A DNA stretch of 64,000 nucleotides from Streptomyces griseorubiginosus (lineage in GTDB: Bacteria; Actinomycetota; Actinomycetes; Streptomycetales; Streptomycetaceae): assembly GCF_001514195.1 (NCBI RefSeq), contig NZ_KQ948736.1, forward strand, positions 873,328 to 937,327, written 5' to 3'. The notes under the pieces were generated by a model. That model did no database searches and was not told the origin of the DNA. It was given only the letters and a program-made list of their open reading frames with translations. The stretch's first letter is position 1; the number at the start of each line of letters is the position of its first letter. Of the stretch, positions 52,056-59,892 are shown in pieces. A program made the translations under genes and the position numbers.

Positions 52056-53171
52056 TCACACCTCCCGGGCCTGGCACGCCCCGGTCCGGTGCGCCGACCG
52101 CACCGTGTCGAGGAGCAGGTGCAGACGGAGTCCGGTCTCGAAGTCGGGCACGGTACGGGAGCCGGTCCGGATGTCCCGGGCCAGTGCGGTGTACAGCTCC
52201 AGGACGTTGCGTACGGCCGTGTCGGGGACATCCACCGCGGTGCGGTGCGCCGGCGGCACCGGCACCTCCCGCCAGGTGTCCCCGGACGGGGCCTCGTACA
52301 GGTGGATGTCGCTCACCTGGATGCCGTGTCCGGCGGCGGGCCCTTCGGAGACCAGGGCGAGGCTGCCGCGGGTGCCGGTGAACTCCAGACGGGTGCGCGG
52401 GTGACCGGTCTTGCCGTCGTGGACGTGGACGGAGACGGGGACGCCGGTGACCAGGAGCCCGCCGATCAGGACGTGGTCGGCGCCGGTGACACCCACCGAC
52501 TCGGCGGTGTCGGACACGGTCAGCCGGGGCTGCTGGACGGACAGCAGGGCGGAGAGGCGGCCCATGCTGCCGCACAGGTGCTCCAGCAGGTCGAGCGTGT
52601 GGCCGCCCGCGACCTCCAGGGTTCCGGCGCCGTTGCGCCGGTCGAGGGTGTACACGGCGTCGGAGGTGACCGTGCCGCCTGCGCCTTTCGCCCGTGCGGC
52701 GTAGACGTCGACTCCGGTGATCCGGCCGATGGCCCCCGTGGTCAGCAGGTGCCGGGCGTGCCGGACGGCGGGTGCGTGGCGGGCCTGGAGTCCGACGGCG
52801 TGGTGGACCCCGGCCCGCTCGGCCGCCGAGGCCAGCACCTCGGCCTCCTTGGTCGTGCGGGTCAGCGGCCACTCGCAGTAGACGTGCTTGCCCGCTTCGA
52901 GGGCTGCTTCGACGAGGGCGGCGTGGTCGGGGGTCTTGACGGCTACGACGACCAGGTCGACGTCGGGGTGGCCGCTCAGCCGGGCCGGGTCGGTGAAGTG
53001 GTGGCGGGCTCCGTAAAGTTCGGCGGCGCGGCGGGCGCTGCCGGAGCGGGTCGTGGCGACCGCCGTGAGCTCGTAGTCCGGTGACGCGGTCAGCGCCGGC
53101 AGGTGCGACATACTGGCCCAGCCTCGCTCGGGGCCGGCGCCGATGACGCCCACGCGGATCGGTTCGGTCAT
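52056..53171 (-). CDS. Gfo/Idh/MocA-family oxidoreductase
   Basis: A 371-aa NAD(P)-dependent oxidoreductase. The Rossmann start is IRVGVIGAGPERGWASMSHLPAL, followed by the family lysine motif in GKHVYCEWPLTRT (family EKP replaced by EWP: the usual catalytic Lys is Trp here). The C-terminal half holds AGGHTLDLLEHL with the usual His. Replacement of the EKP lysine may mean altered catalysis. It lies between the PKS-oxoamine synthase and the acyl-CoA dehydrogenase, all same strand, so a keto or imine reduction is likely. ATG 53171 after AGGGAAG. Confidence 0.85.
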   Translation of the reverse strand: MTEPIRVGVIGAGPERGWASMSHLPALTASPDYELTAVATTRSGSARRAAELYGARHHFTDPARLSGHPDVDLVVVAVKTPDHAALVEAALEAGKHVYCEWPLTRTTKEAEVLASAAERAGVHHAVGLQARHAPAVRHARHLLTTGAIGRITGVDVYAARAKGAGGTVTSDAVYTLDRRNGAGTLEVAGGHTLDLLEHLCGSMGRLSALLSVQQPRLTVSDTAESVGVTGADHVLIGGLLVTGVPVSVHVHDGKTGHPRTRLEFTGTRGSLALVSEGPAAGHGIQVSDIHLYEAPSGDTWREVPVPPAHRTAVDVPDTAVRNVLELYTALARDIRTGSRTVPDFETGLRLHLLLDTVRSAHRTGACQAREV

Positions 53172-53207
53172 GGCTGCTTCCCTGGTCTGGAGAAGGAACG
53201 GGGGTGT

Positions 53208-53255
53208 GCACCGGGGCGGGCGGCGGTACGGGGGGTTCGCCGGCCGCCCCGGTGC
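53208..53255 (-). terminator. Strong hairpin between the PKS gene and the Gfo/Idh gene
   Basis: Arms GCACCGGGGCGGGCGGCG (53208-53225) and CGCCGGCCGCCCCGGTGC (53238-53255) pair at 17 of 18 positions around 12 nt. It could terminate or attenuate transcription leaving the large PKS gene. Confidence 0.7.
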
Positions 53256-53276
53256 TGTTCGGGAGTCGGGAAGGAG

Positions 53277-56200
53277 TCAGGACAGCCGGGCCAGTTCCTC
53301 ACCGAGGATGTTCACCGCGGTGGTGATCTGTTCCTCCGTGTGCTCGGAGGTGATGAAGAACCGCAGCCGGGCCAGGCGTTCCTCCACCGCCGGGTGCAGG
53401 ATGGGGTTGGCGCTGATCCCCCGGGCGTAGAGCCGGTCGGCCAGGTGGAGCGCCTTCTCCGAGTCGCCGGTGATCGCGGGGACGACCGGGGTGCCCTCGC
53501 TGGTGCCCACGTCGACGCCGGCCTCGGCGGCGAGCCGCAGGAACATTGCCGAGTTGTCGTGCAGCCGGGTGACCCGCTCGGGCTCCTCACGGATCAGCCG
53601 CAGCGCGGTGAGCGCGGCCGCGGTGGACGCCGGGGGCAGGCCGGCGCTGAACACGAAACCCGGCAGGGTGTACCGGAAGTGCTCGATCAGCTCGTGCCGT
53701 CCGGCCACGTAACCGCCGCAGCTGGCCAGCGACTTGGACAGGGTGCCCATCCACACGTCCACGTCGTCCGGGTTCACGCCCGAGAACTGGGCCATGCCGC
53801 CGCCGGTCTTGCCCATGACGCCGATGCTGTGCGCCTCGTCCACCATGAGCAGGGCGTCGTGCCGCTGCTTGACGGCGATCAGCGCGGGCAGGTCGGCGGT
53901 GTCGCCGTCCATGCTGTAGACACCCTCGACGACGATGAGCACCCGGCGGTAGTTGTCCCGGACGTGGTCGAGGATCCGGTCGAGGGCGACGAGGTCGTTG
54001 TGCGGGAAGGGCTGCCGGGCGGCGCCCGACTGGCGGCAGCCCTGGATGATGCTGTCGTGGGCGAGGGCGTCGTGGAGGATCAGGTCCTGAGGGCCCATCA
54101 GGTGCCCGATGACGGTGACGTTGGTGGCGTGGCCGCTGACGAGGCTCACCGCGTCCTCGGCGCCGACCAGGTCGGCCAGGCCCCGGTCGAGCTCCATGTG
54201 CAGCGGGCGGTTGCCGGAGAGGATGCGGGCCGCGGACACCGAGGAGCCGTACCGTTCGACCGCGTCCCGGACGGCCGCGGCGACCTCGGGATGCCCGGAC
54301 AGGCCCAGGTAGTTGTAGCTGGAGAACGAGATCAGCTCACGGTCGCCGACGCGGGTGGTGTCCCGGATGGTGCCCTCGTGCGGCAGGAAGTACGGATTCA
54401 CGGCGCCGGACGTCTCCAGGCCCCGCTTGCGCTCCAGCGAGGCGATCACCTCGGGGAAGGTCCTGACGTCGGCGACCTCGCGGCGGTCGACGGGACTGTG
54501 GGACGGCTCGACGGGGGCGGCCGGGGTCGGCACGGCGGGCGCGGCGGCTCGGGCCGTAGCGGGGGTCTCCGTCTGCGGGGCCGGAGCTCCGGACGGTGTC
54601 GGCGAGGTAGTCGGCCGGGTGCCGGGCCGGTCGTCGAGACGGGTGTGCACGGCCGTGACGAGGTCGCCGATCGAGGCGATGTCCATCATGTCGGCGGCCG
54701 GCATCGCGAGGTCGGGCCACTGGGCCCGCAGCCGGGTGGCCAGCTCGGCCAGCATGATCGAGTCGAAGCCGAGGTCCGTGGCGAAGACCTGTTCCGGGCG
54801 CAGGAAGTCCTCGGGATACGCGCTGACCTTGGCTATGCCGGCGTACACGACGGCCGTGACCTCGTCGGCGGTGACCGTGGCGGGTGCGGCCGGAAGGGCC
54901 GGCGGTAGCGGCGCCGCCACGGCGCCGGTCACGGCGGGTTCCGTGACGGGCAGGGTGATCGTCGGCAGGGCCGGGCCCGGGAGGCCGCGGCCGGCCGGGT
55001 CGAACGACTGGAGCAGGGCGACCTGGGCGTGCAGGAACTCGATGAGACCGCTCATCCTGGGCTCTCCGATCGGGGACGTGGGGAGGGGTGAGGGGATGAC
55101 CGTGCGCAGGGGCGGTTCGGAGGCGCCGTGGGCGAGGGGTGCGGCCGCGGCGGGCTGCGTACCGGAGCCGTGCGCGGCCACGGCTTCCGTGTCCCCGGCG
55201 GGGGCGGCCGGGGCGGTTCCCGCTCCCCCGGTGAAGGTGACGGCGGCGGGCCGGGCGGCCGCCGGGCTCGGGATCACCACGCTCCGCTCCCGCAGGCTCC
55301 CGCCGGTGCGGACGCTGTAGACCGAGGTCGCCAGCGGGGACGGCGGCAGGGAGAGCAGCCGGCCTTCGGAGGGGAGGAGCGGCGTCGGGTCCAGCGGCGC
55401 CCCGGCCACGGCGAGCCGGCCGAGCGTGGTCAGGAGGGCACGGCAGGCGTCGGGGCGGCCCGTGCTGAGGGCGAGCGTCTCCAGGCTCGCGCCGGCCTCG
55501 TTGTTCCGGGCCATGCGCAGGAGCGTGTCGCCGCCGTAGACCTGGACCAGGAAGTGGGCCCCGGAGGCGGCGACCGAGCGTACGGCGTCGGTGAAGCGGA
55601 CGGGGGCGGTGTTGTGACGGGCCCACAGGTCCTTGGTCTCCTGCGGGTCCCGGCAGACCCGGCCGCTGACGGCGGAGACGAAGGTGCGGGTGGGGACGGT
55701 CAGGGGCAGGGCGGCGATGGTCTCGGACATCTCCTCGTCGGCCGCCGCGACCAGCGGCGAGTGGAAGGCGTGCGAGACCCTCAGCAGGACCGTGGTGACG
55801 CCCTGCGCCGCGCAGTGCTCGCGCAGTTCCTCCACCGTCTCGGTGCTGCCGCTGAACACCAGCTGGCCGTCGTGGTTGTAGCAGGCGGGCCAGACGCCCA
55901 CGACGGCTTCGGCCAGCCGTTCGGCCTCGGCCACGGGTGCCTGGACGGCGAGCATGGCGCCGCTTCCGGAGGGGACGGCGGAGGCCAGCACGGCCCCTCG
56001 CCTGGTCATGAACCTGACAGCCTCGGCGGCGGTGAGAGCGCCGGCCGCCACGGCGGCGGGGAACTCCCCGACGCTGTGACCGACCGTGATGTCGGGCTCG
56101 ATCCCGCAGGCGGCCAGCAGTTCGACGGTGCCGGCACCGGTGATGCCGAGCGCCGGCTGGCACATGTCGGTCACCGTCAGCAGCGCCTGCGCCTCGCTGT

Positions 56201-58100
56201 CGCCCGGGGCGTGCGGCTTCGTCAGCAGCCCGGGCAGTACGGCCGGCACGGTCTGCGACTCCTCGGCGGTCACCTCGATCAGCTCGGCGGCGCGGGCGGC
56301 GGGCAGCGGGAACCTCCTGACGAGGTCCGCGAGCATGCCGGGGCGCTGGGAGCCCTGGCCCGGGAACGCGAAGGCGATCCGGCGTTCCTCGGCGGGCAGC
56401 GGCCGGGCCGCCGCGTGGATGCCGGGGGCGATCTCGCCGAGCGCTCCCTGTGCCAGCCGCTCGGCCGCGAGCCGAAGGCCGTCGAGCAGTTCCGTCCGGT
56501 CGGCGGCGGTGAACGCGAGGCGCGCGGTGAGCAGCTCCCGGCGGCCGAGGGTGCGGGAGACGTCGGCGGGGGTCGCCTCCGGGTCCGCGGCGACGGCGTT
56601 GCCGACCTCCTCGGCGTGCCGGGCGAGGTCCGGCACCGACCCCGCGGAGAGCAGGATCAGCCAGGGGTCCTCCGGCAGGCTCCCGTCCTCGGGCAGGCGC
56701 GCGTCCTGAGCCGGGGCGGGTGCGACGCGCGGGGCGCCTTCCAGGACGGCGTGCACGTTGGTGCCGCCGAAACCGAACGAGCTGACTCCCGCGCGACGGA
56801 CCTCGTCGTGCGGCCAGGGCTGCGGGCTGGTCGTCAGCCGCAGCCCCGAGGAGTCCAGGTCCAGGACGTCGGCGACCTGCGTCCCGGCGGGCTGCGGCGG
56901 TACGACGCCGTGGTGGACGGCGAGCGCCGCCTTGACCAGACCGGCCGCACCGGCCGCCGACAGGGTGTGGCCGATGAGGGCCTTGGAGGAGGAGACGTAG
57001 CACGGCGTGGTGGCGTCGGAGTCCGCGCGCAGCAGTCCGATCGCCTCGATCTCGGTCCGGTCGCCGACCGGGGTGCCGGTGCCGTGCGCCTCCAGCAGGC
57101 CGACTTCTCCGGGGTCGGCCCCGGCGTCCCGGTAGGCGGCGCGCAGGGCGGCGAGCTGTCCCTGGGCCTGCGGTGTCATGGGGCCGCCGCCCCGGCCGTC
57201 GTTGGCGGAGCCGACCCCGCTGACGACGGCGTAGATGCGGTCGCCGGCCGCGAGCGCGTCCTCCACCGGGCGCAGCACCAGGGTCGCGCCGCCCTCACCG
57301 AGCACGAAGCCGTCGGCGCGCTCGTCGAAGGGCCGGCACACGCCCTGCCGGGACAGCGCACCCGCACGGGAGAATCCGACCAGCGGGGTGGGCGAGAGAC
57401 CCAGGTAGACACCTCCGACGAGCGCGATGGAGCAGGCACCCGAGCGCAGGCTCCGGATCGCCGCGTCCAGGGCGACGAGCGCGGAGGAACAGGCGGCGTC
57501 GAGCGAGACGGAGGGGCCGCCGAGGTCGAGGACCTCGCTGACGGTGCAGGGGACCATGTTGGCCAGACAGCCGGGAATGGTGAAGGAGTTGAACGGCATC
57601 AGGGCGGAGTCCGTGGCCCGGTGCAGTCGGCCCAGCAGCTCGGGGTCGGTCTCACCGTCGTGGAACGAGCCGTCCGCCAGGAGGTTCGCGCTGATCCTGG
57701 AGACACTGATGTCCCGGTGGTCCAGGGAGGTCACTCCGGCGAACACGCCGGTGCCCGCCCGGTCGAAGCCGTCCCGCTCCCAGCCGGCGTCCTGGATCGC
57801 CTCCCGTGCCAGGTCGACGAACAGCTTGGCCTGCGGGTCCATGGCCCGGGCCCGGCGCGGCGGGATGCCGTAGTGCGCGGGGGCGAACCGGTCCGCCTCG
57901 GGGAGAAAGGCGACCTGGTCGGTGTAGACGCCGTGCGGCTCCCGGAAGTCGCCCGGCCGGTGGTACACGGAGTGGTCCCACCGGTTGGCGGGAACCGCCG
58001 AGAACTGTGGCTCGGCATTCATGAGAATTTTCCAGAACTCGTCGATATTGACGGCTCCGGGGAATCGGCACGACATGCCGACGATAGCCATACCAGCCAC
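53277..58100 (-). CDS. Type I PKS fused to alpha-oxoamine synthase (KS-AT-ACP-AONS)
   Basis: A 1607-aa single-module megasynthase. KS (~1-430): Cys204 in SLDAACSSA, His339 in EAHGTGTP, His378 in IGHTLSAAG, all intact. AT (~560-860): FPGQGSQ, active site VGHSVGEF, and HAFHS, which in this family predicts malonyl-CoA. There is no KR, DH or ER, so a beta-keto thioester is made. A Pro/Ala-rich linker precedes ACP (~1085-1165; LGFDSIM with the phosphopantetheine Ser). A PLP-dependent alpha-oxoamine synthase (~1215-1607) follows: SFSSYNYLGLSGHPEV, VEGVYSMDGD, DEAHSIGVMG, Lys1456 in GTLSKSLAS. It should release an alpha-aminoketone by decarboxylative condensation with an amino acid. GTG 58100 after GAGGGGG. 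Confidence 0.9.
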   Translation of the reverse strand: MAGMAIVGMSCRFPGAVNIDEFWKILMNAEPQFSAVPANRWDHSVYHRPGDFREPHGVYTDQVAFLPEADRFAPAHYGIPPRRARAMDPQAKLFVDLAREAIQDAGWERDGFDRAGTGVFAGVTSLDHRDISVSRISANLLADGSFHDGETDPELLGRLHRATDSALMPFNSFTIPGCLANMVPCTVSEVLDLGGPSVSLDAACSSALVALDAAIRSLRSGACSIALVGGVYLGLSPTPLVGFSRAGALSRQGVCRPFDERADGFVLGEGGATLVLRPVEDALAAGDRIYAVVSGVGSANDGRGGGPMTPQAQGQLAALRAAYRDAGADPGEVGLLEAHGTGTPVGDRTEIEAIGLLRADSDATTPCYVSSSKALIGHTLSAAGAAGLVKAALAVHHGVVPPQPAGTQVADVLDLDSSGLRLTTSPQPWPHDEVRRAGVSSFGFGGTNVHAVLEGAPRVAPAPAQDARLPEDGSLPEDPWLILLSAGSVPDLARHAEEVGNAVAADPEATPADVSRTLGRRELLTARLAFTAADRTELLDGLRLAAERLAQGALGEIAPGIHAAARPLPAEERRIAFAFPGQGSQRPGMLADLVRRFPLPAARAAELIEVTAEESQTVPAVLPGLLTKPHAPGDSEAQALLTVTDMCQPALGITGAGTVELLAACGIEPDITVGHSVGEFPAAVAAGALTAAEAVRFMTRRGAVLASAVPSGSGAMLAVQAPVAEAERLAEAVVGVWPACYNHDGQLVFSGSTETVEELREHCAAQGVTTVLLRVSHAFHSPLVAAADEEMSETIAALPLTVPTRTFVSAVSGRVCRDPQETKDLWARHNTAPVRFTDAVRSVAASGAHFLVQVYGGDTLLRMARNNEAGASLETLALSTGRPDACRALLTTLGRLAVAGAPLDPTPLLPSEGRLLSLPPSPLATSVYSVRTGGSLRERSVVIPSPAAARPAAVTFTGGAGTAPAAPAGDTEAVAAHGSGTQPAAAAPLAHGASEPPLRTVIPSPLPTSPIGEPRMSGLIEFLHAQVALLQSFDPAGRGLPGPALPTITLPVTEPAVTGAVAAPLPPALPAAPATVTADEVTAVVYAGIAKVSAYPEDFLRPEQVFATDLGFDSIMLAELATRLRAQWPDLAMPAADMMDIASIGDLVTAVHTRLDDRPGTRPTTSPTPSGAPAPQTETPATARAAAPAVPTPAAPVEPSHSPVDRREVADVRTFPEVIASLERKRGLETSGAVNPYFLPHEGTIRDTTRVGDRELISFSSYNYLGLSGHPEVAAAVRDAVERYGSSVSAARILSGNRPLHMELDRGLADLVGAEDAVSLVSGHATNVTVIGHLMGPQDLILHDALAHDSIIQGCRQSGAARQPFPHNDLVALDRILDHVRDNYRRVLIVVEGVYSMDGDTADLPALIAVKQRHDALLMVDEAHSIGVMGKTGGGMAQFSGVNPDDVDVWMGTLSKSLASCGGYVAGRHELIEHFRYTLPGFVFSAGLPPASTAAALTALRLIREEPERVTRLHDNSAMFLRLAAEAGVDVGTSEGTPVVPAITGDSEKALHLADRLYARGISANPILHPAVEERLARLRFFITSEHTEEQITTAVNILGEELARLS

Positions 58101-58418
58101 GAACGCCCCCTCGATCCCACATCGATTGCGAATTGGTCGGACACCGGGGGAATGAAGGCGGGAAATGGAATGGATGGGACCCGCCCGCCGACGCCGACAC
58201 GGAGAGATTGGCGGTGACTCCGGAGCGTGCGCAAGCAGCCTTCTCAACCAGTGGAAAGAATGCCGGTGACCGACCGGGGAAAACCGGGACGCGGCGAAAA
58301 TTCAGCGACAGGAAGCTTTCCGGCTGGTGAGAAACAATGACGACCGGGCAGCGCACAGGCTTCCCCGGACACCGGGCCGTTCCCCACGAACGAGACACCG
58401 GCTACACCGACCCCCTCG
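58101..58418. other. Promoter-type region upstream of the PKS gene
   Basis: About 320 nt without a gene. It is less GC-rich than its surroundings (for example GCGAAAATTCAGCGACAGG) and should contain the PKS promoter on the minus strand. I see no clear palindrome. Confidence 0.45.
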
Positions 58419-58856
58419 GGCAACCTGCCGGCTCCTTCAGGCGACCCGCCGGCTTCCCGGATGCCCAGCCAGATCCCGCAGGCGACGCGGCAGCTTCCCC
58501 GGACGCCCAGCCAGATCCCCCAGGCGACCCGCCGCCCCCTCAGGCGACCCGCTGGCTCACCCGGCCAGCTCCCCCAAGCAACCCGCCGACGCCCTCAGAC
58601 GGCCCACCAGCTTCCCCGGACACCCGACCGCCCCCCCCCCCCAGCGCCAGCTCCCCCAGGCGACCCGCCGGCTTCCCCGGACGCCCAACCGGCCCCCTCA
58701 AGCGACCCCGCCCAGCTTCCCCGGACACCCGACCGACCCCCGCAGACGCCCGCCACCTCCCCCGGACACCCGGCCAGCTCCCTCAAGCAACCCGCCCCCG
58801 AGACGACCCGCCGACCTCCCCAGACCCCCCGTCGCCCCCCTCAGGCGTCCGGTCCC
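58419..58856. repeat. Degenerate C-rich minisatellite at the 3' end of the TetR gene
   Basis: About nine irregular units. The best copies read CAGGCGACCCGCCGGCTTCC followed by CCGGACGCCC (near 58439, 58479, 58658), often linked by CAGCCAGATCC. A run of 12 C lies at 58631-58642. The last unit overlaps the TetR stop codon (CAGGCGTCC at 58842-58850). Long open frames here on the plus strand are an effect of base composition. Confidence 0.75.
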
Positions 58857-59560
58857 GTGGGGCGCAGGCCCACCTGGTGGGCGAGTACCAGGACCGTCGC
58901 CTCGAAGAGCGCCTCGCGGTCCTCGATGACCGCGTTGTACTGCCCGAAGACCTCGAAGCTGATCAGCCCGAAGAGCTGCGCCCAGACCGCCGCGAGCCGT
59001 GGCGCGGCTCTTTCCGGCAGCGTGCGGCCGGGCTCGCGCAGCAGGAGGCGGACGTCGTCGGCGAGAACCGACCGGCAGTCCGCGCCCGGCACGTCCGGTT
59101 CGGCGAGGGCGCCGGCCTCGTGCGCGGACTGCGCCACCTCGAGCAGGACGAGCGCCACCCGGGAGGCGGGGGCCACGGTGTCCTGCGGGGCCGCGTAACC
59201 GGGCACGGGCGAGCCGTAGATCAGCGCGTACTCGTGCGGATGGTCCAGCGCCCAGCGGCGCACGGCCCGGCACACCGCGCTCCAGGCGCGCATCCAGTCG
59301 GCGGTGCCGACGCGCTCGACGGCCTCCTCGGCGGTGGCCCCGAGCGCGTTGTACGCGTCGACGATGAGGGCGGTGAGCAGGTCGTCCCGGCTCGGGAAGT
59401 AGCGGTAGAGCGCCGACGAGACCATGCCCAGTTCGCGGGCCACCGCGCGCAGGGAGAGCCGCGCGGCACCCTCGGCGGCGAGTTGCCTGCGTGCCTGGTC
59501 CTTGATGGCGCACGCGACCTCGGCGCGGGCCCTGTCCTTGGCTCCTTGGATGACTCCCAT
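58841..59560 (-). CDS. TetR-family regulator of the MMPL exporter
   Basis: A 239-aa TetR repressor. The helix-turn-helix is LSLRAVARELGMVSSALYRYF (~35-55; key part LGMVSSALYRYF), followed by a TetR_C-type ligand domain. It is divergent from the MMPL/nitroreductase operon, with two palindromes in the shared promoter, and therefore probably represses the exporter until its substrate (likely the product of the adjacent cluster) accumulates. ATG 59560. The 3' end merges into a tandem array. Confidence 0.88.
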   Translation of the reverse strand: MGVIQGAKDRARAEVACAIKDQARRQLAAEGAARLSLRAVARELGMVSSALYRYFPSRDDLLTALIVDAYNALGATAEEAVERVGTADWMRAWSAVCRAVRRWALDHPHEYALIYGSPVPGYAAPQDTVAPASRVALVLLEVAQSAHEAGALAEPDVPGADCRSVLADDVRLLLREPGRTLPERAAPRLAAVWAQLFGLISFEVFGQYNAVIEDREALFEATVLVLAHQVGLRPTGPDA

Positions 59561-59599
59561 GTGAGCAGTCTGCCACCTACGAGAGCACCGCCCAAGTAC

Positions 59600-59686
59600 G
59601 AGAGCGGTGCTCTCTTCAAGAGATCAGTGCTCTTGCATTGAAGCGGCGATCGCTGTAACACTGCTCTCCGGGCAGAGCATTGCTCT
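59600..59686. promoter_or_regulatory. TetR operators in the tetR/MMPL divergent promoter
   Basis: GAGAGCGGTGCTCTC (59600-59614) is a perfect palindrome, and AGAGCATTGCTCT (59674-59686) is a second with the same arms. Extra GAGAGC or GCTCTC half-sites lie near 59580, 59628, 59662 and 59692. Confidence 0.72.
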
Positions 59687-59892
59687 CACCCGAGAGCGCC
59701 AGTCTTCACCACGCGGCAGCACGTCAGCCCTCGCCGCGTTTCCCCACGTCAGTGCCTATGAGCCCGGAAGCACAGGTGTGCTTCCCGGCCGGACGGACCT
59801 GTCCGCTCCGGCCGTTCAGGGGCATCCAGTCCCCCGTCGCACCCGTTCCGGCCCGGCCGGCCCGCGGGTACAGCCGTAGAAAGGAATCCCGT

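Noticed and set aside
58337..59641. A 434-codon plus-strand frame opposite the TetR gene
   Set aside because: No ribosome-binding site, Pro/Arg-rich low complexity from the minisatellite, and antisense to a clear TetR gene.
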